In this document: piece after piece, positions 33,001 through 45,000 of the stretch
Layout: every line of letters begins with the position of its first letter
Numbering within the stretch: the first letter of the stretch is position 1
Assembly: GCF_964199755.1 (NCBI RefSeq)
Contig: NC_133910.1
Coordinates: 14,144,711-14,208,710 of the forward strand
Direction: 5' to 3'
DNA: 64,000 nucleotides
From: Larus michahellis
Taxonomy: Eukaryota > Chordata > Aves > Charadriiformes > Laridae
Position numbers and translations under genes: made by a program
The notes under the pieces: generated by a model
The model's input: only the letters and a program-made list of their open reading frames with translations
Database searches by the model: none
Told to the model about the DNA's origin: nothing

Positions 33001-36000
33001 GAAGAAAGAGGAACCCCTACCTTAGTGCTCTCAATGTGGAGGGTGCTCTCGTTCCCCAACACGAGCCAGGGCCCTGCCAGCAGCTGTCCGTCCTTCTCCC
33101 AGGTGACAGTGGGCACGGGGACGCCTGTCACCACACAAGTCAGCTCTAGCGGGGTGCCCACAGTGATGGACATCTCAGTGGGCTGGGATGCAGCCTCGAC
33201 GCGGGGTGGCTCTGCAAGGCATATGGCAAGGTGGGTGGGCTCATCCCCTCATTGGTCCCAAAAAACTGGCCAAACTGCTCTTCCCAAATCCCCGAGGAAA
33301 GACACGCACCCATCACCAGGAGACGGAAGGTTTTGCTGACCTCCCCCACCTCGTTAGCCACCAGGCAGGAGTACACCCCCGTGTCAGCCGGCCCCACGGC
33401 CACCAGGCTCAGCCGTGGCCCACCGGAGACATGGTTGCTCTGCCGTGCCAGGGGCTTGCCATCCTTCAGCCAGGTCACTGCTGGTGCTGGGGACCCAGTG
33501 GCTTCGCAGGTGAAGGTGACATCAGAGCCCTCAGCCACCATCTGCTCCTTGCTGCTCTCGGGGCTCTTCAGGACAGGGGGCACTGGGGAGGGAGGAATTC
33601 CCTTTAGGGGGGCCATGGGAGTAAACTGGGGATGGGTTTGGCAGTTTCCTGGTGTCCTGTGAGCGCCCAGAGGCAGGTCAGCCTCCCGCAGGGTGCTCTG
33701 GGACCGCTTTCAGGCTGGTCCTGCCTCGCTCCATCCTCTCCCAGCCCACCTCAGTGGCCAAGGGAAGGCTCAGGACCCTGCTTGGAAACAGGGCTGCAAA
33801 TCACAACATGTGCTCTGCCAGCAAAATTGGTGCCCGGGTGCCCCCTGCTCTGCTCTTCCCAACCCCCCAGCTGCCCCGTACCCCATATCTGCAGGACGAA
33901 GCTGTGATCAGCCACCCCTGCCTGGCTGGAGGCGATGCAGGTGTAGAGCCCACCGTCGGAGACCTGTGCCTGGGAGATCCTACCCCATGGAGCGGGGCAC
34001 GGGGACAGGGAGAAGACATCAGCTCCAGGTCCTCCACTGCCCCCCGGGGTCTCCACGTTGACACGTAGCCACCTCGGGGTGCAGCTGTGGCCATCCTGGC
34101 ACACAAACACGGGTACCAGCCCCAGAGCCTGTGGCCAAACATCACTCCGGAGTCACTTCTTACCGGAGAACGTGCCCGGCCGAGAGCAGGGTGACACGGG
34201 GGGACAGGCGCAGGGACAGCCCATTCTTCAACCAGCTCACATGCAGGGGAGGGGACCCCCGTGCCCGGCACTCCAGTGTCACCGCTGCAGACAGGACGCC
34301 ATGGACCACCTCCAAGTCACTGGTGCCTCTCTCAATGGCGGGGGGCACTGCGAGGGGACAGAGGGGCTGACGGGGCTGCTGGGGGCGGGTGGCCCTGGTG
34401 CTGCCCTGCAGGCCCCGGCCCCACTCACCCAGCACGCTCAGCATGTACAGCCGTGCATCTTCGCCTGCGCTGTTCCGGGCCAGGCAGGTGTACGCCCCCG
34501 AGTCGGCGGCTTGGAGCCCCTCCAGGAGCAGGGAGCTGCCATCTGGAGACATCCTGCGTGGGGAGGACCGGGCAGTGACCTCTGTGCCCACCCCTAGCGT
34601 GCCCATGGGGCAGAGACACTCTGCACTCGGTTGCAACCCAGGCTGCAGATTTTGGGGCGTGCTGAAAGGCCAGCACAGGAGCTGGGACCGTGCCAGGGTG
34701 ACAGTGACCACGCCAGGCGTCAGCACCATCCAGGACACTGGGATGATGCTTCTCAACTAACAGCTGGGACATGCTCAAACCAGCCCAAGCAGGGAGACAG
34801 AGCTCAGTCTGCCTTGCACTGCTCTTTTGCACATGGGGAAACTGAGGCACAGACGGGGCTGTGCCATTGCAAGCCCGTGGGGTTGTCCCCCCCGCCCCAG
34901 ACTCACCGGGCACGCGAAGGGGGCTGCAGCCCCAGTGGCTGCCCGTCCTTCAGCCAGGAGATCTGAGGGGGGGGCTGCCCCTCCACCTGGCACTCCAGCC
35001 TCACCCCTCTGCCCTCCAGCACGCTGTGCTCGCTAGGGACCCCCGCGCTGGCGATCCGGGGTGCCACTGTCTCAAGAAGAGAAGGAGACTAAGGAAGAGG
35101 AGGGGGAGGAAGGCTCCTCTCTGAGGAAGGGCCCACAGGGACCCCACCACCACCCTGGAGAAGCCCTACCTCGCACCAGCACCATGAAGTCCTTGCGTGT
35201 TGTGGTGCCCGGGCCCCGCGCCAGGCAGGTGTACCAGCCCTGGTGGAAGGGCTGCAGGGGGCTGAGATGGAGCTGGTCCCCGCCGGCCACCAGGCCCCGC
35301 TCTGGGCTGCTCTCTGCGAGGAGACAGGGCGAAGGGGGCTGCAGCAGCGTCCTCCACTGAGCCCTCCCCAGGCACGTTGTCACACTCCCACCTTCCCACC
35401 CCCAGGACCCAGGCTGGGGGACTTGGGTTAAAGCAGAGGTCGGGGCTCTGCAGAGCAGGGTGTTTGCACTGTGCATTGTTGGAGCTCTGCAGGAGTAAAG
35501 AGCCACTGGTCTGGGGACAAGCCACTGTCCCAGGGGGTAACCCAAGGGCTAGTACCCAGAGAGCTCACCCCCTCATCTCTCCATCACATCCCATGCCCAC
35601 ATCCCATTGTTTCAGCCTCAGGAATGAATTTGAGGGCTCTTCAAAACCACACAGGGAAAGGGCCAGCCCCTTCGTGCTCTGCCTCCTGCCCTGTGGGGCC
35701 CTGCAGTTCTCTCACAGAGGCAGAAACTGAGGCAGGACAGCAGTGATGCTCGGGATGGCAGCCTGTCACAGCCTCCCCCGAGCACATACCCAGCGGGCTC
35801 CCATCCTTCAGCCAGGTGACGGTGGGCATTGGCACTCCAGTGACTTGGCAGGTCAGGACGAGGGGGGTCCCCATGTCAGCATCCAATGTCTCCCGCTGTG
35901 AGTCCTGGATTCCCGGGGGCCCTGGGGAGGCGGAGCAGGGATGGGGTGCATGAGCAGGAACACATGGACCAGGGTTTGGCATCAGCTCCTCAGTGTGCGC

Positions 36001-39000
36001 CTGGGGGACAGAGCTCCCGGTTGAGTCCTTGCCGCTCACCATGGACGGTGAGGATGAAGCGCTTCTCGTCCTGGCCGGCCGCATTCAGCGCTACACACGT
36101 GTATGTGCCTGAGCTGGAAATCTGCAGGTGAGGGAGCTGCAGCACCCGTGAGTCTGGAAGAAGTGGAGAGCAGGGAGTCAGGGCAGGCTGGAGCCAGGGC
36201 TGAGTCAGGGCCACCATGCTGGCATGCTGACCCATCCCTCAGCAGCCAGCCAAGCTCCATGGAGAGGTGTCTGGCCATCAAAGTCCCTCTTTGAGGTTCA
36301 AGGGCTTGCTATGCACAGCAGAGAAGGGTGCTGAGCTCCTGCGGAGCAGCAGCGCAGAGTTTGCAGGATGCAACCTTGGTCCTTTCCAGAAGGGATCACG
36401 CAGCAGTAAGTTGTTAGCGTGTGGTTACGGCTGAAAGTCTGAGCTCAGGTCCCTCAAGTGGCATCCAGAAGGGCAGGTTAGGGGAGTTGGAGCCCACCAT
36501 CAAGAGCTGATGGCTGTGCCAAGCCCTGGGGGACAGGCTGTCATCCTTGCTCATCCCAACATACCTGGGGTGATGGTCACCTCCTCACTGAGCTGCAGGA
36601 CTTGGCCATCCTTGTACCAGTTGATCTCTGCAGCGGGGTGGGATTGGACGTCACACACCAGTGAGACACTGCCATTGACAATGCCATCAATACTTTCGGG
36701 GTTTGTGCCCACAATCTGGGGTGCTTCTGCTCCAACACATGCCAAAAGAGAGTGCCAGAGGGGAACCATCACCGTGGAGGCCAAGATCTCCCCAGGAGGA
36801 ATCGAGCACCGAGCATCTCGCCTGCTTGGAGCATGCTGGCACCGCGACCTCCTTGCAAAGGGTAAGTGTGACAAGCACGTGAGGGACAGAGGCATCCATG
36901 CAGTTCAGGAGCCACAGGAGACTCCAGTTGGTAGAGGAGGATGAACACAGTAAATCAGCAACCCAGGAAAGGGTTGCTAGGGATGCCTTACCCTGCACGA
37001 TGAGGGCAAAGTGCTTCTCAGCTGACCCGACCGGGTTCTCAGCTATGCACGTGTAGCTGCCAGCGTCACCCGCCTCCACTGCGGCCACCTGCAAAGGGTG
37101 ACAGAGCCCTGCTGAGGGCTGTGCTGAGCCGGGGAGCTGCTGGGCCTCCCACGGGGACCTCGACACCTGGCAAGACCAGGGCAACCTCCTCCCCGGGGAG
37201 GGAAGAGTGCCCTGTGCCCTCCACCCGGTGTCTCCCGTGTCACCCCCGTGGCACAGCCACCCTGCCCAGGGTGACACCAACCTGCAGGACCATGCCACCC
37301 TCCAGGAACTGGTGCTGTGGGCTGACCACAACGGGGATATTGTTCCAGAGCCAGGACACCATGGGCACCGGGTGCCCGCTGGCTTCACACTTGAAGTGGA
37401 CGGTGCTATTGATGGTGGCTATCACCTCCTCAGCCAGGTCTTCTGTGCCACCGCGGATGGCCGGGGCAGCTGGAAGCAGGAGGTTATGGGGCTGCCACGT
37501 GCCTCCATCCACTCCCTGCCCCAGCCCTGTACTCACTCAGCACCTCCAGCTGGTAGTGCAGGCGGTCCTGTCCGGCCGCGTTGGCTGCCTCGCAGGTGTA
37601 CCTGCCCGCATCCTCCTCCCGCACCGCCGGCAGCTGCAGCACCCGGCCCCCTGCAGCACGGGGCAGGGGGACGGTTCCGGGGGGGTCAGATTGTCCCCTC
37701 CAACCTCGCTGTGCATAGACCCCTATGTAGCCCCAGTGGCCCTGCAGGTCCCACGGGTGCTGTGCATGCTGACAGGAGCATGGGGACAGGATCCAACCTC
37801 CTCCATGCTACAGATGCTCTCAACCCATAAAGCTGCTGCAGGAAGCCCCCTGAACCCCACACTGAGTGCCCATCCCCATTACCTAGCAGCACCAGCACCC
37901 CTGGGCTGGGGGAGAGGGGCTCCCCGTCCTTGTACCAAGTGAGCTGGGGGGGTGGGAGGGTGTTGGTGTCGCAGTAGAGCGCAGTGGGCTGGTCAAGGAT
38001 GGCCTGACGGTGCTCTGTCACCTCCCCATCCTGGTCTTCCTCCCGGTAGAAGATCTCAAGAGCTTCACTAGGGCTCATCTGCTGCTGGAAGAGGGGTGGC
38101 ACTGCGGGGACAGGCTGTGGTCAGCTGCGAGGAATGGGGACTTGCACCCCCAGGTGCAACCAGAGCATCTGCCCAGGCCTGACCAGGGCCAAGGAGATGT
38201 TTGTTTTCCAGCAGATACAAACCCTCTTCCTGCTCACCCTGCTCTGCTCCCACAAGGGACCCCACTAAGGACCTCTCCCCTTACTGAGACACCCAATGCT
38301 CCAGGCACTGGCCAGACACCCCGGGCTCACCTTGGATGTGCACAATGAAGTCCCTGTCATCTTCACCCACAGCATTGGTGGCCACGCAGGTGTAGTGCCC
38401 CGAATCAGAGACACTGGCTGGTTTGATCTGAAGGACCTGCCCCTCGCTGAGGATCTGGAGGTGACTGGCACTTTCCAGGAGCTGAACAAGAACCCCATCC
38501 CCAAGGCAGGGAAGAAACAGGAGGATTACACACACAGGAGTGTGACAGATCCCAGGCAGCCATAGAAATGGTATCTTCCAACTCCATCCACCTGGGAGAG
38601 TCCCCAAAACCAGCAGCTCCTCCCTGGTAGCTGTTAGGACCTCACCTGCTTGTCCTTGTACCACCGGATGGTCGGCTCCGGCACAGCCCAGGTCTCGCAC
38701 TCCAGCATCACTGTGCTGTTGACCCTGGCTTTTACCTCTTTCATGGCAAATTCCCCCAAAGGCTCATCTCTGGCAATCCAAGGAGGAACTAGTGGGGAGA
38801 GACAACACATCTGGGATAAGAGAAGAGCCCCCAAACTCTTTCTCTGCCCTGATCCGTGACAGGCAGGACCTTGGGGTGCTGATGACACCCTCAGATAGAC
38901 CCCTTTGCCCTCCCCAGGGTAGACAAGGGGCTTTTTGGGGCCACATGCTGATACATTTGTGACTGAGCACCAGCTGCAAGAGGTGCAGCTCCCCAGGGTG

Positions 39001-42000
39001 AAGGCACAGGAAGGGAAGGAAAGGGCACTGGTCCCATTACAGTGGTGGGGAATTAGGAAGGACATGGAGAGCTCCCGCACCCAGGACCTTCACGGAGTAG
39101 TTCTTCATGGCCTCCCCATCTTCGTTGGCCACAATGCAGCTGTACGTGCCCGCGTCCTCTTCCTGGGCATTCAGGATCTGCAGCCCATGGCCACCTGGGC
39201 AAAGTGGGGGGCCACCTTAGAGAGTTGCCACTCACAACCATAGCTGTCTATCCCCATGCAGCACAAGAAGACATCTTAAGGGACCTGCTGATCACCTGCA
39301 AACCTGACTTGAGAGGGTCTAGTACTCTTTTAGAGCACAGTTTCCAGGCTTATAAAAACCAGTGCTGTCTCACTGATGCTGCCAAGGAGGCTCTAGCTAT
39401 TACCAGATGATGTAGCACATGTAAGACCAGCATCCACCTGATGGCCTGAGCCTCCAGGTCCCACAGGACGATGAATTCTCACCATCCCACTGCCCTGGAC
39501 CACAGCCAGACCCAGAAAGGGCCCCACTCCCACTCCCCCAGGCATGGAGCAAGGGGCCACACGGCAGTCATGCAGAGCCTGTGGACACCACCACAGTACC
39601 AGGGAGCAGCTGGATGTTTCTAGACACTTTGAGGGGAACCTCATCCTTTAGCCAGGTGATGTTGGGAGATGGGTATGCCAGAGCCTCGCAGACCAGGGAG
39701 ACAGGGTTGTTGATGATCACTGTGACTTCTTCTGCATCGGCATCTCCAGCAAATGTGGGACTGGCTGCAGAGACGTGTTTGCATGGCAGATCAGCATTAG
39801 CACCCACTTAGGATTCCCAATGCTTCATCCCCCCACCAGAGAGCATAACCCAAGTTCAGGGAGTTGGACTTGACCGCAGCATGTGAAATGCACAGCGCAT
39901 ACAGCACAAGCCCAACTTCAGCCTCTGCCCTCCAAAATAGGGCAGAGAGACGCCACAGAAGACATTCTCCCCCTTCCCACAAGCCATTGTCAGAGATGGA
40001 TCTTGCACTAGGTAGGCCCTTTATGTTCCTTCAAGGAGGTCTCATGAGGACATTCTAGCAGGTCCAGGACACCATCCCATGCTGCTAGCTGGAGGTTTAA
40101 GGGCTCGTCACCACCTCCCCGGGGCAGGCAATTAAAAAGCCCTCTAAGCCCACGTTACCTGCTCATACCCGAGACTCTGCCTCCATCCAAAGGCACCTCG
40201 TACCTGAAACATCCAGCAGGTAGTGCTTGCTTTGATTTGCCACAGAGCTAGAGGCCACACAGGAGTAGCGGCCGGCATCAGACAGGGACACTTGGGGGAT
40301 GTGGAACACAGAGCCATCAGGGGAGATGGAGAAGGTGTTTCCATTATGCAGAGGGTGGCTGTCTTTCAGCCAGGTGATCGTTGGTTGGGGCTTGCCTGTG
40401 TGGGGTGGAAAGCAAGTTTTGGCCTTCATGCAAAGTTTTTCCATGTGTGAGCACAGCCTGACCGGGGTCGCTGCGCTGCAGCTTTTCTGGGAAGCAGGGA
40501 CATCAGCCCAAATGCAAAATTATCACAATCTGGATCAAGTTTTTAGAGGCTGCTGGATGAGCCAGCAAGAAGAAAGGAAACTGTCCTGAGTAGGAGGTGA
40601 TTGATTATTCCCATCACTAAAGGGGAAACCAGATTAGAGGAATTTTAGCTCCATTTGGGAAAGATTGGAAGTTACATCATGGAACAAGCTCCCCGCATGG
40701 GTCCAGCACTTCCCGGACAGCCCAACTGCAAAGCCAGGAACTATCCCAAAAAACCTCTTAAGTCGATTTCAGCTATTTTCATGTCATTGACTGGCGCCGT
40801 CCATTTGCTCCACGCCCCAGAGGGAGACTCGGGTCCCTGAGCCCCATCTCCCACCTCCTCACACCACCTCCACTCCCCACATGATGCTCACCTGCAGCCA
40901 AGCAGGACCAGGTAACAGGGTGACCCTCAGGCACTTTGGTGGTCTCTTCATCATCTGCATTCTCAATGTGGGGAGGAACTAGGAACACAAGCCACCAGGG
41001 ACCTCAGCAGCTGACCACCTTCACCAAGCCTTCAAGCTCACATACTAAGGCATGAAGGACTCCAGCACTGCAGCTCCCATCATGCCCAGTCTTAACTCAT
41101 GACTGTGCCACCAAGGGTGAAGTTCTGAAATCCCATCAAGAATCCTGCAGCAGACAGAGGACCCCTCCTTACCTAGGACTTCCACGTAGAAATGCCTCCT
41201 GGCCTCCCCAGCTACATTGCTGGCCAGGCAGGAATAGTAGCCACCATCCTGGGCTTGTGCATGGCTGAGCCTCAGCATCCAGCCCCCTGGAAGGATGGAG
41301 CAGAGAGGTCTCAGGGCCCTGATCCAGGCACCAGCCCATCTCAGCAGTACTCCTGCCGGGCTGGAGCTCCACCACATTTACACCCATCACTGTAGGGGCA
41401 AAATGTGTTCCTGAGGCTCTCATCTCTCACAGCATCCATGCTTCATCCCTGACCTGAAAGCACAAGCATATGCTTGCTAGGGGTGACGGGAGAGCCGTCC
41501 CGGGACCAGGTGACTGTAGGCAGAGGAACACCAGTGGCCTCGCAGGTCAGCGTCAGAGCTCCATGCAAAGACACGCTGACGTTTGTTGTCAATCCTGATC
41601 CTTGAATGAACGCAGGAGGAACTGGAGATGCAGAAGAGGACGGACATCCATTTGCAAAGCAGTCATAAAGACAGCAGAGTAAGGCAAACTGAGTAATCCT
41701 GGCTTGTTCCCACCCTGCTTGTACAGTTTGAGGACACAAACGCAGAAGGACTGTGAGCATCATCTGAAGTTGTCAACTTCAAAGGTGTTACAGGACAGGT
41801 GACTTACAGCAAGTATGTGCCACCTACCTGCACAACCAAGCACATGCTTACGGGTGTGACACCAAACTGGCCACACACCCTGAGCCACCTTAGGCCTTTT
41901 CCAGCTCAAGCACTTGGTACCTTGACCCATGAGGTTTCCCCAAGCCCTTGGAAAGTCGATGACTTTATGAAGCATAAGATGGTCTGCTCTGATGACCATG

Positions 42001-45000
42001 TAAAGAAACTCCAGCCTGATGAAGCCAGTTCTACGGCTATGCTTGGAGCATCCCCCTTCTGACCCAAGACATTCTATGTACTGGGTTGTCCAAGACCTTT
42101 GGGTTGTCTTGTTCTCCGCACTCGTGCTGTGCAACATCACCACCCTCCCAAGCCTGCCTGCACCCATACCCCCCAGCTGCCAGCCCTGTCCCGCACCCCT
42201 ACCATGCACCGTAATGTCAAACTCTCTCCGGTCCTGCCCCACCGCATTTGCCACCAGGCAAGTGTAGCGTCCTGCATGGGCCACCTCCACCTTGGGGATG
42301 CGCAGCTGCCTCCCCTGCTCCGCAAGCAGGATCCCGTCCCCACCGATCACAGGCTGCCCGTCCTTCACCCACGTCACCGTGGGCAGTGGCGTCCCCATGG
42401 CCTTGCACTCCAAAACCGTCTCACCAGCCTTGATGACAGAAACCTTCCTCAGGGCTTTGCTGCTGCCCTGGATCCTCGGCAGTGCTGCAGGCAGAGGGAC
42501 ACAGGGTGGAGGCAACACTCGCAACTCCCTTGGCCGTATGCAAGTGGATATACGAACACCATCGGTCTGGATGGAGGCAGCAGCAGGAGGACGAAGCAAA
42601 TGTGATGGGGTGCAACTAGTGCAATTGGGCTACTGGAGTGAAAACCAGCTGCAATCAGCTGGAAACCTGGAGGGGCAAAGCCAACCCAGCTAGCAGCATC
42701 CTTTCCCAAACACCCAAGGCAGTGGGCAATGGCTGTGAACTTTTCGGGCCAGACGGACCGTGTGTTGAGAGATACCATGGCACCTTCAGCCACCCCAACA
42801 GGTCCTCTGTGTCTCTGGACCCCACTGGCTCACCATGCACCTCCAGGCGATGCTCCTTGCTGCTGCTGCCGGCAGCATTCCTACACTCGCAAGTGTACGT
42901 CCCCTTGTCCACCAGCCATACCTTCTCGATGTAGAGCATCCTCCCTCCCGCGGACACCAGCTTTGGACTCCCAGGTTGGGCAGAGAGGGGCTCACCTGCC
43001 AGGGAAGGAGACAACAGCCTCTCTTAGATTCCCATCAGGACCAGCTCCCACCCAGAAGCTGGATACTGCCCAGCATAAAGCACTCCTTGTTCTGAGGAGA
43101 CCAACAACTGCCTGGTAGGTCAAAAGATGTGTGGGGAAGGATGAGGCTGGGGAGCAGGAACCTACCGTCCTTCTGCCAGCTCAGGGTGGGGAAGGGGATC
43201 CCGTGGCACTCGCAGGCCAGCCTGACGGACTGCCCCTCCAGCACAGACACAGCGGCAGGCTCTGCCGAGGAGAAGGATGGTGGCACTGCAGGGGACGAGA
43301 GGAGAGGAGCAGCTCGCTGATGGCACCGGACTAAAGAAGAGGGGCAGTTCCCCACCAGAACTCCATCCTGCTGGCTACACACCACCCACTGGGCTTCACA
43401 CAAAGGGAACCGGTAAGCCTCCCCTGTCGCATGTGGAAACAATAATCTTGACTCTCCAGCTATTAAGCGAGTGATGCTTTTAATTGCAGGTGGCCTACAG
43501 CAGAGGATGACCAAGCATCCCGCGCCAGCCACACAGGCAGGCCAAGCCCAGGTTGGCCAGACACAGCCTTATTAGGTAGCACTGCTCACTGGGAAGGTTA
43601 CCTAACTCTTTCCATTATCGGATGCTGTTTCCCAGTTGCTCATAAATACAGCTGGCTGGAAAATGGTAACTCCTTCCCATGAGGGATATCAATTTGTAGA
43701 AGAAAAAACCCAACACCCAGAAACCCCTGAAAAACAAAAACAGCAGAACCCAAACAATCCACCCGAGCCAGGACACCAGACGTGCAAACGTTTCCCTGGG
43801 AAGGGATTGCAGGAACAAGCCCAGATCGGGAGAACTGGATTTTCTCCACTCCCTGGCTACCTGCCTGCAGGACCTCCACCAACTGGCCCAGAGCATTCCC
43901 GAGAAAAGCCAGGCCCTGGCTCAGCCCCCGGCGCTGCGGACGTGCTGAACGGGCCGGGAGGATGCAAGGGTGCTCGAATCAAGTGAGCGAAAGCAGCCGG
44001 TGCCCATCCTGGCAGCAGCCCAGGAACCCCCTGGCATCCTCCTGCGTGCCTTGGGCAGGGGCAGAGCCAGGGGGACAGTGCCTGCAGCAACTGCCATGCT
44101 GACTAAGTGCAGAGAAAGGACAGAGAAGCCCTGGCAATAGCAAGGAAATCCCTTTGCTCTCCTGCCCACATTTTGGGAAGACACCTTTTCTGCATTGTCA
44201 CCGAGATCTCGCCCCAAGACTCATGAAAACATTGGCTGACACCCATTCTGGTGGGGATTCCCTACCACCTCCAGCTCCCCTGTAGAGCTTTAATACTTTG
44301 GGCTTAATGTTTTCCAAGCCAGTCAACAACCCCGGGTACATATAAACAAGTGGTATAAAATATAGTATATATGTACGTGTGTATACACACACACTATATA
44401 TCTATCTTGATAGACAGATATAGATATATTTGCCCCGAGGGGCTATTTCAGCCACCGCGGCCCTTACCCCACACGTTGAGGTTGTAGTGTCTCTCCGGGC
44501 GGCCAGGTCCCTGGCACATGTACCTGCCCGCATCCTGCACAGTGGCTTGCCTGATCTGCCGGAGCAAGCAGAGGCACTAAGATGCTGGACGCACGCAGCC
44601 ACTTAGTGGGGGGATTTTGTGCTGACAGAAGCCACGGGGACAGGGTCAGGATGAGAGGTGGGAGCTAGGACACCTCCCAGGAGTGGGCAGGTGGAGACAG
44701 GAGTTCTTCACAGCCCCGTTTCCCCTCCCATCCTCTGCAATGCTCTGAAACATCACCTGGAGCACAGTCCCCTCCACAGACAGCTGCATGCCTGGCTTTG
44801 GTGTGAGCAAGATCCCATCCTTCAGCCATCGGGACCCCTGAGGGGACACCCCAGGGGCTGTGCACTCCAGCGTCACCGGCTTGTTGATGATGACAGAGAC
44901 ATTCTCCTCCTCGCCCATGGCAGCGAGTGGCACTGGAAAACAGATCGACAGGGTAACACCTTCCCTGAGCCACCCCTCTGGTACCCTCCCTCCCCAGGGC

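Noticed and set aside
43286-44467. Possible extra Ig exon in the 1.2 kb intron
   Set aside because: No half-domain consensus with acceptor and donor was found; the frame closes without it.
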